From Bacilli bacterium (GTDB lineage: Bacteria; Bacillota; Bacilli; Alicyclobacillales; SLC66): DNA of 36,170 bases. The notes under the pieces were generated by a model. The model was not told where the DNA came from. It worked only from the letters and a program-made list of their open reading frames with translations, and searched no databases. Every line of letters starts with the position of its first letter. Positions within the stretch are counted from its first letter, which is position 1. The position numbers and the translations under genes were made by a program. The stretch covers positions 1 through 36,170 of the forward strand of contig JABEUY010000063.1 in NCBI GenBank assembly GCA_013044175.1. The letters are read 5' to 3'. Shown here piece by piece: positions 1 through 8,077 of this stretch.

Positions 1-117
1 GATGGTGATGAAGTTCGCGTTTCTCGGGCGAGTTATGATACGATCTTGGTGAGATGGCAAGAAAGAAGTTTCTTTGGTATATTACGCAACAAATTACAGG
101 GAGAGTTAGGCGAATGA
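1..117 (+). CDS. nadK: NAD kinase, C-terminal end only (partial)
   Basis: An open frame enters from the left edge in frame 1 and stops at TGA 115-117, giving 38 residues. It contains DGDEVRVSRASYDT and then the RSFFGILRNKL stretch typical of the extreme C terminus of bacterial NAD kinases, the enzymes that phosphorylate NAD to NADP with ATP or polyphosphate. The rest of the gene lies outside the window. The stop overlaps the argR start (ATGA at 114-117), which implies translational coupling. A nadK gene just upstream of argR/recN is a known arrangement in Firmicutes. The call rests on a short tail, but motif and context agree. Confidence 0.82.
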   Translation, partial: DGDEVRVSRASYDTILVRWQERSFFGILRNKLQGELGE

Positions 118-563
118 AAGGTCAACGAATGCTTAAAATAAGAGAGATCATTTCAAAAGAAGTGATTGAGACACAAGAGGAGTTAGTGGAAGCGCTCCGC
201 ATCGCTGGTTTTTCCGTCACGCAAGCGACGATTTCGCGCGATATCAAAGAAATGCACTTGATGAAAACGCCGACATCAGATGGTCGTTATAAATATACGT
301 TACCCACAGAACCGAGTACGATACTACCTGAAGTAAAACTACAAAGATTGTTAAATGACGCTTTCGTTGCTGTTGATTATGCGGAGAACCTCGTCGTTAT
401 GCGCACGATGCCCGGCAATGCGCATGCTGTTGCCATCTTATTTGATGGTTTAGATTGGTCGGATGTCCTTGGTACCGTTGCGGGTGATGATACCATTTTA
501 CTCATTTGTCGATCGAGGGATGCTTCAGCGCGTATTGTCGATAAAATCAAAGGTTTGTTATAA
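114..563 (+). CDS. argR: Arginine repressor ArgR/AhrC
   Basis: This is a 149-residue arginine-responsive transcription factor that represses arginine biosynthesis and activates catabolism as a hexamer. The N-terminal winged helix-turn-helix carries QATISRDIKEMHL (about residues 37-49), with the SRD motif that contacts ARG boxes. The C-terminal oligomerisation and arginine-binding domain shows GNAHAVA (101-107) and GDDTI (124-128). I place the start at ATG 114 rather than the in-frame ATG 54. It gives the family length and the expected KGQR-LKIREII N terminus, it overlaps the nadK stop as ATGA, and the earlier ATG lies inside nadK coding sequence. recN follows after 23 bp, as in Bacillus subtilis. 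Confidence 0.95.
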   Translation: MKGQRMLKIREIISKEVIETQEELVEALRIAGFSVTQATISRDIKEMHLMKTPTSDGRYKYTLPTEPSTILPEVKLQRLLNDAFVAVDYAENLVVMRTMPGNAHAVAILFDGLDWSDVLGTVAGDDTILLICRSRDASARIVDKIKGLL

Positions 564-586
564 ATGAAGTTAAGGAGGCGATCGCA

Positions 587-2281
587 TTGCTTCGCGCTTT
601 GCAAATTCGCCATTTAGCGCTAATTGAATCGCTGGATTTGCAATTGGAAGAAGACTTCACGTGCCTGACGGGGGAGACTGGTGCAGGGAAATCCATTCTT
701 TTGGATGCTGTTGGTTTATTATTGGGTGTGCGCGCCAGTTCTGATCTCGTTCGGCAAGGTGCTCCGAGTGCAACCGTAGAAGGCATGTTTGAACTCTCCC
801 AACAAACACGTCATGCGCTTTCCGATTTTTGTGAAGAGCATGGTATTTTTCTTGAAGACGATCAACTTGTCCTGTATCGCGAAGTGTCTGTGACGGGCAA
901 AACGATCGCTCGCATCAATGGCCGTCTCGTAACGAATCAACTTTTGCGAGAAATTGGCCGTTATCTAATCCATCAGTACGGGCAAAATGATTCCATTGTA
1001 TTGCAAAAAAAAGAAGAACATCTGCATCTTCTTGATCGATATGGTGCCAAAGAGATCGATCCGATTAAGACAGCGTATCAATCGACGTATCAACGCTATC
1101 AAGGGGCGAAGCAAGAACTTGCTCGCGCTTTGCAAAATGAGACAACGCGAGCAAGACGTATCGATGAATTAACCTATCAATTACAGGAAATTCGTCAAGC
1201 AAAACTGAAAACTGGTGAAGAGGAACGTCTGCGCGTGCTTCGAAGCCGCTATCAAAATGCAGAGAGATTGCGATCGGCAGTCGACCAAGTCTATGTGACG
1301 CTTGAAGAAGGCGCGGGCCGTTCGTCGATCAATGCTTTGTTATACACCATAGAAACGCAAGTAAAAAATGTCGAGTCGGATGATCCATCCTTGAGCACGC
1401 TCAGTGAATTACTTGAGACGGCGAGAGTTAACTTGCAAGAAGCAACGCTTTTTGTGAGTCATTATCGTGACGAGGTCGACTATGATCCTTTAAAATTGGA
1501 GAAAGTTGAAGACCGACTCGCTTTACTTGAGCGTTTGTACCGTAAATATGGTGCGACGATCGACGAAGTATTATCCTACGAACAAAAAGCTGCGCAAGAA
1601 ATTGACGAATTATTGCATCATGATGAATGGCTTACGAACAAACAAGAAGTTGTGAAGCAACTTGAAGAGGAAGTTACTTCGCTTGCGAATCAATTGTCCG
1701 AAGTTCGTCAGGCAATGGCTATGCAAATTGAAAAGGCACTGCTTGCTGTATTTGATCGATTGATGATGCCTCACGTAACGCTTGCGATGCAATTTCAGAA
1801 AACGACATTTCGTCGAGATGGCGTCGATGATTTTGAAATTTTATTGAGTGCGAATCCAGGGGAAAAAGTAAAACCATTAGCGAAGATCGCTTCTGGTGGT
1901 GAATTATCACGTATTATGTTAGCTTTTGCCACGATTTTAGCTGGTGATTCTGTCGTGCCGACTTTGATTTTTGATGAGATCGATACGGGGATTTCTGGTC
2001 GTGCTGCGCAGGCGGTCGCACACGTGATGGCTGATATCGCAAAAAATGTTCAGTTATTGTGTGTTACGCATTTACCGCAAATGGCGAGTTTTGCTTCGCA
2101 CCATCTTTTTATCGAAAAAATCGTGGAGGATAATCGTACAAAAACGATCGTAACATCGCTTGATGAAGAGGCGCGCGTTCGTGAACTAGCGCGAATGATT
2201 CACGGCGAGGCGGTCAGCGAACAGGCACTTGCCAATGCTAAGGAAATGTTACTTGTGCGAAGTCACCCTGTCGTGAATTGA
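587..2281 (+). CDS. recN: DNA repair protein RecN
   Basis: RecN is an SMC-like ATPase recruited early to DNA double-strand breaks. The 564 residues are near the usual length. The Walker A motif GETGAGKS is at 29-36, the ABC signature ASGGELSR is around 435-442 and Walker B DEIDTG is at 463-468. The middle (about 150-390) is rich in charged heptad-like sequence, as expected for the coiled-coil arms. The start is TTG 587, set by AAGGAGG at 572-578 with an 8-nt spacer. It sits between argR and spoIVB, the conserved Firmicutes order, and is probably cotranscribed with argR. The N-terminal residues RALQIRHLALIESLDL match the family. Confidence 0.96.
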   Translation: MLRALQIRHLALIESLDLQLEEDFTCLTGETGAGKSILLDAVGLLLGVRASSDLVRQGAPSATVEGMFELSQQTRHALSDFCEEHGIFLEDDQLVLYREVSVTGKTIARINGRLVTNQLLREIGRYLIHQYGQNDSIVLQKKEEHLHLLDRYGAKEIDPIKTAYQSTYQRYQGAKQELARALQNETTRARRIDELTYQLQEIRQAKLKTGEEERLRVLRSRYQNAERLRSAVDQVYVTLEEGAGRSSINALLYTIETQVKNVESDDPSLSTLSELLETARVNLQEATLFVSHYRDEVDYDPLKLEKVEDRLALLERLYRKYGATIDEVLSYEQKAAQEIDELLHHDEWLTNKQEVVKQLEEEVTSLANQLSEVRQAMAMQIEKALLAVFDRLMMPHVTLAMQFQKTTFRRDGVDDFEILLSANPGEKVKPLAKIASGGELSRIMLAFATILAGDSVVPTLIFDEIDTGISGRAAQAVAHVMADIAKNVQLLCVTHLPQMASFASHHLFIEKIVEDNRTKTIVTSLDEEARVRELARMIHGEAVSEQALANAKEMLLVRSHPVVN

Positions 2282-2368
2282 CCATGCGAGGTAACCTTTG
2301 ATCAACATGCGTTTCATGCCTTGCGGGTACGATAGTACCACCAACGTGAGCGCATGGAGGGAGAAGCG

Positions 2369-3400
2369 ATGGTGAAAAGATTTCGTATCGTTCTGATGTG
2401 TTTTTTTCTATTGCTTTTCGCCTTACCGGCACGTACTTCGCAAGGAAAAGAAGTTATTCTTGGCGGGCAGATGATCGGTATATCGCTTAAGACAAGTGGA
2501 ATGAAAGTCGTCGGCTATTATTTCATTCGTCAACACGGTTTGCTTTTTTGTCCTGGCGAAAAAGCAGGTATCGCTATTGGTGATGAATTACTTGCCTTTG
2601 ACAGTCAGCCGCTGATCATGACGGATGATGTTTCTCGCACCGTGAAGATACGCGGACAAGAAAGAAAGTCGATTCATGTCGTGGTCATGCATGAAAATAA
2701 AAAGAAACAAGTGCTATTGACGCCTGCTTATGATGAAATCGCCAAAGAGTATCGCATAGGTCTTTATTTACGCGATGCAACGAGTGGTGTTGGCACGTTG
2801 ACGTTTATTGACCCCATAACTTTTCGTTATGGAGCACTTGGACATCGCATTCTTGATGAAGATTCACAAGGCACATTGAATCGACAAGGCAAGATTCGTG
2901 ATGCGTTTGTCATAGCGATTGATCGAGCGAGAGAAGGTCATCCAGGTGCGAAGCAAAGCATAGTCGGTCGTAAGATTCTCGGTGAAGGAACGATTGATCG
3001 CAATTCATCATTTGGGATATATGGGAAACTGTCATCGCGGATTTTGCCACCACAAAATCGAATGCTTGCTCCTGTCGCCGATATTAGCCAAATTCATCCT
3101 GGGCAGGCTCAACTGTATACTGTTTTGCATGGTCAGGTTGTTCAACCTTTCGCAGTCCGTATTGAACGCGTATTTGCTCAAGATCACGCGCAAGGTAAGG
3201 GGATGCTTATTCGCGTTGTCGATCCTACGCTGATTCGAGAATCGGGAGGAATTTTACAAGGCATGTCGGGGAGCCCCATCGTTCAAGGCGGAAAACTTGT
3301 CGGTGCCGTTACGCATGTGTTTTTAAACAATCCGCTTGAGGGATATGCGATCTATGCGAAATGGATGGTATCGCAAGTGCAAGGTCTTCAAAGCAAATAG
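2369..3400 (+). CDS. spoIVB: SpoIV B peptidase (sporulation signalling serine protease)
   Basis: In B. subtilis SpoIVB is made in the forespore, is secreted to the intermembrane space and cleaves SpoIVFA, which activates pro-sigma-K processing. This 343-residue form has a hydrophobic N-terminal anchor (about 8-20), a PDZ-like segment (about 35-115) and an S55 peptidase domain. Likely catalytic elements are His159 in GALGHRI, Asp285 in RVVDP and the serine of GMSGSP (298-303). It is shorter than the roughly 425-residue B. subtilis protein, mainly N-terminal to the PDZ. The start is ATG 2369, because GGAGGGAG at 2356-2363 lies at the right distance. The in-frame ATG 2354 has no such site and overlaps this one. 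The stop codon lies inside the terminator stem. Confidence 0.93.
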   Translation: MVKRFRIVLMCFFLLLFALPARTSQGKEVILGGQMIGISLKTSGMKVVGYYFIRQHGLLFCPGEKAGIAIGDELLAFDSQPLIMTDDVSRTVKIRGQERKSIHVVVMHENKKKQVLLTPAYDEIAKEYRIGLYLRDATSGVGTLTFIDPITFRYGALGHRILDEDSQGTLNRQGKIRDAFVIAIDRAREGHPGAKQSIVGRKILGEGTIDRNSSFGIYGKLSSRILPPQNRMLAPVADISQIHPGQAQLYTVLHGQVVQPFAVRIERVFAQDHAQGKGMLIRVVDPTLIRESGGILQGMSGSPIVQGGKLVGAVTHVFLNNPLEGYAIYAKWMVSQVQGLQSK

Positions 3401-3426
3401 CCGCATAGGGCTATTTGCTTTTTTTG
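3392..3426 (+). terminator. Intrinsic terminator after spoIVB
   Basis: A perfect 11-bp stem AGCAAATAGCC (3392-3402) / GGCTATTTGCT (3409-3419) encloses a 6-nt loop and is followed by a T run to 3425. The left arm contains the spoIVB TAG stop. It separates the argR-recN-spoIVB transcript from spo0A. Confidence 0.92.
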
Positions 3427-3521
3427 TCGAAAGTATATTGTCGAAAAGGCAAGAAGTTTGTCAAAATAACGCGGAAAGTTTTTCAAGTTAAGAACAAGGA
3501 TACTCAAAACGCATGTCGAAG
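3425..3521 (+). promoter_or_regulatory. spo0A control region with multiple Spo0A boxes
   Basis: Three exact copies of the Spo0A binding box TGTCGAA occur at 3425-3431, 3439-3445 and 3514-3520, and a one-mismatch copy TGTCAAA is at 3459-3465. In B. subtilis phosphorylated Spo0A binds such boxes upstream of its own gene. A possible sigma-H-like pair, AAGGATA (3496-3502) and a GAA-containing -10 overlapping the last box (3517-3521), is only suggestive. Boxes this close to spo0A support autoregulation. That these are functional operators is inference. Confidence 0.7.
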
Positions 3522-3556
3522 TTTAAAGCGAGGAGTTAGAAAGAGGAGGCTGTGTA

Positions 3557-4384
3557 TTGGAATCGATTCGTGTGGTCATCGCAGATGACAATCGTGAGTT
3601 TGCAGAATTATTGAGGGAGTATATCAACGATCAAGAAGATATGGATGTGGTTGCTGTTGCACATCATGGTCAAGATGCTTTGCAATTTGTCGAGCAATTT
3701 GAACCGGATGTGTTAATCTTAGACATCATTATGCCTGTTCTCGATGGAATCGGCGTCTTAGAAAGAATGGTATCGCTTGATCATCATCCCAAAACGATTA
3801 TGCTTACGGCTTTTGGTCAAGACGTGATCACAAGAAAAGCGCTTGATCTAGGTGCTTTGTATTATGTTCTTAAGCCATTTGATCTTGATGTCTTAATCGG
3901 ACGAATTCGCGATGTTGCCAGTTCATATCCATTTGCCGATACGACGAATTCGATAAGACACCAAGGTACGATAGCAACTCTACCTGTCACGATGCAATCT
4001 CCCTCGGTTCTCGCGGTTCGTGGCAAACAAGCACAACAAAAGATCACGACGTTTATTCATGAGATCGGCATTCCAGCGCATATCAAAGGGTACCAATACT
4101 TACGTGAGGCGATTATTCTCGTGTATGAAGATGTCGAGTTGCTCGGGTCGATCACGAAGACGCTATACCCTGAGATCGCGACTAAATTTCAAACGACGCC
4201 ATCGCGTGTCGAAAGAGCGATACGTCATGCCATCGAAGTGGCATGGAGCCGTGGTAACGCCGATACGATTAGTCATATGTTTGGTTTCACGGTGAACGTC
4301 AGTAAATCAAAACCGACGAATTCAGAATTTATCGCAATGATCGCCGATAAAATGCGCATCGATCTCAACAAACAAAGTAGTTAA
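3557..4384 (+). CDS. spo0A: Sporulation master response regulator Spo0A
   Basis: Spo0A is the phosphorelay-controlled transcription factor that commits the cell to sporulation. The receiver domain shows the acidic pair Asp10-Asp11, phospho-acceptor Asp56 in LILDIIMP, Thr84 in LTAFGQ and Lys106 in VLKPFD. A variable linker (about 130-150) leads to the effector domain, including the highly conserved [20 protein letters not shown] stretch of the DNA-binding region. The length of 275 residues is close to B. subtilis Spo0A. The start is TTG 3557 with GAGGAGG at 3543-3549, 7 nt upstream. No terminator is seen before the convergent transporter gene, whose stop is only 8 bp away. Confidence 0.97.
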   Translation: MESIRVVIADDNREFAELLREYINDQEDMDVVAVAHHGQDALQFVEQFEPDVLILDIIMPVLDGIGVLERMVSLDHHPKTIMLTAFGQDVITRKALDLGALYYVLKPFDLDVLIGRIRDVASSYPFADTTNSIRHQGTIATLPVTMQSPSVLAVRGKQAQQKITTFIHEIGIPAHIKGYQYLREAIILVYEDVELLGSITKTLYPEIATKFQTTPSRVERAIRHAIEVAWSRGNADTISHMFGFTVNVSKSKPTNSEFIAMIADKMRIDLNKQSS

Positions 4385-4392
4385 CAAACAAA

Positions 4393-5664
4393 CTAGGCGA
4401 TAGCAACGATGCCCATATAAATGCCAAATACCATGACGATACTCGATAATGTCCATACGCCATACTTGTAAAAACCTTTCATTCGCCAGGGTTTCGGCAA
4501 CGCTTTTGCTTCTAAAGCGAGTAGAAAACCTAGAACGACAGGCAACAAGATCGCGTTCATCACTTCGACATCGATCGTCAAGCGTATTAAATTCACACTC
4601 GAAATCACCAGCAAAGCACCGCCGACATGGGAAACCGTATAAGCAAGATAAAAGAGTTTGGCATCTTTGAATTTACAATTTAGACTGTGCTGGAATCCGA
4701 AGGCTTCGCCAATACCCCAAGCACCGGCAAGGGATACGACGAGAGCAGCGACAAAGCTTGCCCCAAGAAAGCCAAGACCAAAGATATAGCGAGCAACGGT
4801 AGAACCGAGGATAGGCGTAAGTGCGTGAAAGATCTGAGCGATTGAAGCTAAGGGATGGTGCCAACCGTCTTGACCAATCGTTGCGGCGACGGTGATGATC
4901 ACGGCGATCATGATGATCTGTGTCGCAAACGAACCAATCAGCGTATCGAGTCTTGATGCTTTTAAATTGCGTTTGCGCAATCCCTTATCAATCACAGCCC
5001 CTTGTTGATAAAAAATCATCCAGGGCATGATGACAGCACCTATATTGGCGGCAAGTAAATAAAGGTAATGCGTGTCAGCAAGCGGCTGGGATTGAAAACT
5101 CGTTAGCATGTCAAGTGGATGCGGATGAGATAAAAAAGCAGCCGGGATAAAGAGTAATTCAAGTAGCCCAATGGCGACACCGATGCGCTCGACACGACGA
5201 TAGCTTCCTGACAGACCGATAATAATCAGCAATAATGTCGCCATGGATACGGTCAAACTCGGCGGTAGACCAAATAATTCGCCGACACCAGCAATCCCTG
5301 AAAATTCAGTAACGAGGGCGCCGATCGCAGCAAGAAAGAGCGTAATCACCGAAATCATCGCAAATCCGACACCGAAATGTTCTCGAATCAACTCGCCATG
5401 ACCTTTGCGCGTAATGATGCCAAGGCGAATCGTGATTTCTTGAACGAAGTAAAGAATGGGTATCAATAAGATTTGTGGTAAGATAAGACGGTATCCATAA
5501 ACAGCACCTGACTGTGCAGCGGTGATAACACTGCCAGCATCTGTATCGGCGAGCATCACCATGATACCAGGACCAATCGCTGCGCCAATCATGATCCATT
5601 TTTTAGTTTTTGTACGCTTTGGGCGAGTTAACTCTAAGGTAACCGTTGAATCTGTGTCGAACAC
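4393..5664 (-). CDS. NRAMP-family divalent metal transporter, divergent metal-site motifs
   Basis: A 423-residue polytopic membrane protein with about 11 hydrophobic segments and an NRAMP/SLC11 fold signature. These proteins use the proton gradient to import Mn2+, Fe2+ or related ions. TM1 reads GPGIMVMLADTDAGS (31-45): the metal-binding Asp42 is kept, but the canonical DPGN is DAGS. TM6 reads GAVIMPWMIFYQQ, keeping the Met of MPH but replacing the His with Trp. Both changes are unusual for classical MntH, so substrate choice or proton coupling may differ. The start is GTG 5664, supported by AGGAGG 7 nt upstream. It is convergent with spo0A and divergent from the nitronate monooxygenase gene. 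The symbol is left blank because MntH function is not assured. Confidence 0.82.
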   Translation of the reverse strand: MFDTDSTVTLELTRPKRTKTKKWIMIGAAIGPGIMVMLADTDAGSVITAAQSGAVYGYRLILPQILLIPILYFVQEITIRLGIITRKGHGELIREHFGVGFAMISVITLFLAAIGALVTEFSGIAGVGELFGLPPSLTVSMATLLLIIIGLSGSYRRVERIGVAIGLLELLFIPAAFLSHPHPLDMLTSFQSQPLADTHYLYLLAANIGAVIMPWMIFYQQGAVIDKGLRKRNLKASRLDTLIGSFATQIIMIAVIITVAATIGQDGWHHPLASIAQIFHALTPILGSTVARYIFGLGFLGASFVAALVVSLAGAWGIGEAFGFQHSLNCKFKDAKLFYLAYTVSHVGGALLVISSVNLIRLTIDVEVMNAILLPVVLGFLLALEAKALPKPWRMKGFYKYGVWTLSSIVMVFGIYMGIVAIA

Positions 5665-5813
5665 AAGCGTTCCTCCTGAAGCGATGTTAAATTTTTATAC
5701 TGTGCTTGACAAATATCATCATAGCACTTGAAGACTGTTTTGAAATCCTCATTTTGGACGGTTTATAGGTGTGAGCAATTGACGTATGATGCAGAGAAAT
5801 GGAAGGATCTATA

Positions 5814-6929
5814 ATGTCAACATGGAAAGATACAGAAATCACTTTTTATCTTAAAACAGAATATCCCATTATTCAAGCTGGCATGGCTGGTGTCTCGACA
5901 AAAGAAATGGTGGTTGCCGTTTCCGAAGCAGGGGGATTAGGTACAATTGCTGGAGGTTATTTGACAACTTTAGAATTGGAAGCTGAGATTCACTATGTGA
6001 AACAACATACCAATAAGCCTTTTTCTGTTAATTTATTCGTACTTTCTCCTACGATGGTGTTCTCTGAGCAACTCAATCAGGTGGAAAAGTATCTCGCTCC
6101 CATAAAAAAAGAACTTGGCATTGAACGAGTCGATAATCTCGTCTATCGCGATCAATCTCTTGATGAGAAAATCGAACTTATTATTGCGCTCAAAGTTCCT
6201 GTGGTGAGTTTTACGTTTGGTATTCCCACGGAGGATATGATTGATCGACTACGCGATGAAGGGATCATCGTCATTGGTACAGCAACATCGGTGAAAGAGG
6301 GATTACTGTGGGAAACGGCAGGTTGTCACATGCTTGTCGCCCAAGGGTTTGAGGCTGGCGGACATCGTGCCTCGTTTCTTGTCGAAGAGCATCATGAATA
6401 TCCGATGATTGGTACGTTTAGTTTACTGCCGCAGATAACAGATACGGTCGTTATACCGATCATCGCTGCTGGCGGTATTATGGACGCACGTGGTGTTGTT
6501 GCGGCGATGGCGCTTGGCGCAAGGGGCGTACAGATGGGAACGGCATTTATCACGACCAAAGAAAGTGCTGCTTCAAAAAGTTATCAACAAGCTGTCTATG
6601 CGAGCAGCGATGATAGTACGATCATAACCAGCGTATTTTCCGGGAAACCGGCAAGAACGATACGCAATCGATTTACCGAAGAATTAGCTCATGTAGAGCA
6701 TAATCTTCCTCCGTTTCCCGTTCAACACGCGTTGACCAAAGAAATTCGACAAGTAGCAAGTCAGAAAGAAGATACGCAGTGGATGTCACTTTTTGCAGGA
6801 CAAAATGCCGGGATCGGCAAAATGACGAATGCCAAACGTTTGATTGAAAAAATAGTTGATGATATTGAACATTTCTCCTGGCATTATGAATTTGTCCCAC
6901 ATCGTGATGATGAAGACGAGGATTTTTGA
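5814..6929 (+). CDS. Nitronate monooxygenase-like FMN enzyme (2-nitropropane dioxygenase family)
   Basis: A 371-residue TIM-barrel flavoprotein of the nitronate monooxygenase / FabK-like family. Class members oxidise alkyl nitronates such as propionate-3-nitronate using FMN and O2; some relatives are enoyl-ACP reductases. Visible motifs are PIIQAGMAGVS (19-29), AGGLGTIAGG (39-48), the AQGFEAGGHR loop (176-185) with candidate catalytic His184, and the phosphate-binding IIAAGGI and GARGVQMGTAF strands. The start is ATG 5814 with GGAAGGAT at 5801-5808; the in-frame ATG 5799 has no site and contains that ribosome site. The neighbours suggest no pathway. The acidic C terminus (DDEDEDF) has no assigned role. 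Detoxification is likelier than FabK function, but the sequence alone does not settle this. Confidence 0.85.
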   Translation: MSTWKDTEITFYLKTEYPIIQAGMAGVSTKEMVVAVSEAGGLGTIAGGYLTTLELEAEIHYVKQHTNKPFSVNLFVLSPTMVFSEQLNQVEKYLAPIKKELGIERVDNLVYRDQSLDEKIELIIALKVPVVSFTFGIPTEDMIDRLRDEGIIVIGTATSVKEGLLWETAGCHMLVAQGFEAGGHRASFLVEEHHEYPMIGTFSLLPQITDTVVIPIIAAGGIMDARGVVAAMALGARGVQMGTAFITTKESAASKSYQQAVYASSDDSTIITSVFSGKPARTIRNRFTEELAHVEHNLPPFPVQHALTKEIRQVASQKEDTQWMSLFAGQNAGIGKMTNAKRLIEKIVDDIEHFSWHYEFVPHRDDEDEDF

Positions 6930-6958
6930 TGGCGATCATCAATAACTTGATCGCCATC
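6928..6958. other. Strong hairpin between convergent genes, no T tract
   Basis: A perfect 11-bp stem GATGGCGATCA (6928-6938) / TGATCGCCATC (6948-6958) with a 9-nt loop sits exactly between the nitronate monooxygenase stop and the convergent quinone oxidoreductase. Neither strand has a U run after the stem, so it is not a standard intrinsic terminator. It could act as a 3'-end stabiliser or as a pause or factor-dependent termination site. Confidence 0.55.
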
Positions 6959-6977
6959 CGCAAGGAATTGAAAGTCA

Positions 6978-7958
6978 TCAACGAACGCGTAGTACGATTT
7001 TACCGATGTTTTGATTTTTCTCCATGTATTCATGAGCTTGTACTACTTCGTTGAAAGCAAAAACACGATCGACGACTGGTGAGAGTGTCTTTGCTTCGAA
7101 ACGAGGCGTCGCAAAAGCCCAAAATTCTTGTGTCAATCGAATTTTCTCCGATAAGGTGCGGTTACGTAAGGCAGTACCGATGATCTGCTGACGTTTGGCA
7201 AGCAGTGAACCGAGATTGATTTGCGTTTTCGATCCCCCCATCGTACCGATGATTACCAAACGACCATCTAGCGCTAAAGCACGGAGATTAGCCTCAAGAT
7301 AAGGGGCACCAATAAAATCGAGAATTATGTTTGCCCCGGTCTGATTAGTTTTGGCTAACACGACGTCTGCAAAATCTTGTTGATGATAATTAATGGCTTC
7401 GTCGGCACCTAGCGCAAGACAAGCATCGCGTTTTCTGTCCGATCCTACCGTGACAAAGCATGTAGCACCAAGGGCTTTGATGATCTGTATGGCAGCTGTG
7501 CCGACACCACTTGCGCCGGCATGCACTAAAACGGTATCTTCGGATGTAAGGTGAGCTAACCACATGAGATTGGAGTAGGCGGTATAAAATACTTCAGGAA
7601 TGGCTGCAGCTTGCTCAAAGCTCATGGAATCAGGAATTTTTGCTGCCATCGCAGCTGGGACTACGACCGACTCAGCATAGCCTCCTCCAGGAAGTAGTGC
7701 ACAGATTCGATCGCCGACTTGAAGCGATGTGACGCCACGACCGACTTGTGTTATGATTCCTGCCATTTCAAGGCCAAGAATTTCACTTTCCCCTTTTGGC
7801 GGTGGATAGGCGCCACGTCGTTGTAACAAATCAGCTCGATTGATGGCGGTTGCATAGATATCAACACGAACGCCACCTTCGATCATCGGTGGTTGTTCGA
7901 GTTCGATAATTTTTAGACATGCAGGATCTCCAGGTTGATCAAACCAGACAGCTTTCAT
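6978..7958 (-). CDS. NAD(P)H-dependent quinone oxidoreductase (zinc-free MDR family, PIG3-like)
   Basis: A 326-residue medium-chain dehydrogenase/reductase of the quinone oxidoreductase branch, which uses NAD(P)H to reduce quinones or enones. The N-terminal GroES-like domain contains the family stretches AINRADLLQRRGAYPPP (38-54) and LGLEMAGIITQVG (61-73). The Rossmann domain has the nucleotide loop HAGASGVG (146-153). The Cys/His ligands of zinc alcohol dehydrogenases are absent, as expected for QOR enzymes. The AYPPP segment resembles the PIG3 (TP53I3) group. The start is ATG 7958 with GAGGAGG 10 nt upstream. It is transcribed alone and divergently from the carboxypeptidase gene; the physiological substrate cannot be read from context. 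Confidence 0.9.
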   Translation of the reverse strand: MKAVWFDQPGDPACLKIIELEQPPMIEGGVRVDIYATAINRADLLQRRGAYPPPKGESEILGLEMAGIITQVGRGVTSLQVGDRICALLPGGGYAESVVVPAAMAAKIPDSMSFEQAAAIPEVFYTAYSNLMWLAHLTSEDTVLVHAGASGVGTAAIQIIKALGATCFVTVGSDRKRDACLALGADEAINYHQQDFADVVLAKTNQTGANIILDFIGAPYLEANLRALALDGRLVIIGTMGGSKTQINLGSLLAKRQQIIGTALRNRTLSEKIRLTQEFWAFATPRFEAKTLSPVVDRVFAFNEVVQAHEYMEKNQNIGKIVLRVR

Positions 7959-7983
7959 AGGTTATATTCCTCCTCTTGCGTGA

Positions 7984-8013
7984 ATCCTAGAAAGATAACA
8001 CTTGCAGCTTCAA
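7984..8013 (-). promoter_or_regulatory. Possible sigma-A promoter for the quinone oxidoreductase gene
   Basis: On the minus strand, TTGAAG (complement of 8008-8013) and TAGGAT (complement of 7984-7989) are separated by 18 nt, a fair match to a vegetative promoter about 25 nt upstream of the GTG/ATG region of this gene. It is called from sequence only. Confidence 0.4.
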
Positions 8014-8021
8014 GTATCGTG

Positions 8022-8027
8022 TATAAT
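8022..8027 (+). promoter_or_regulatory. Consensus -10 hexamer upstream of the carboxypeptidase gene
   Basis: A perfect TATAAT at 8022-8027 lies 50 bp before the start codon. No good -35 is seen at 17 nt (CACTTG), so the promoter would need an activator or another sigma preference. Confidence 0.4.
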
Positions 8028-8077
8028 CAAGGCAAAGGCAACCGGATCGCGTTGTTTTGTGATGAAATGGGAGGTAC

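Noticed and set aside
54-113. Longer N terminus for ArgR from ATG 54
   Set aside because: These bases encode the nadK C terminus in another frame; ATG 114 gives the family length and N terminus and the ATGA coupling.
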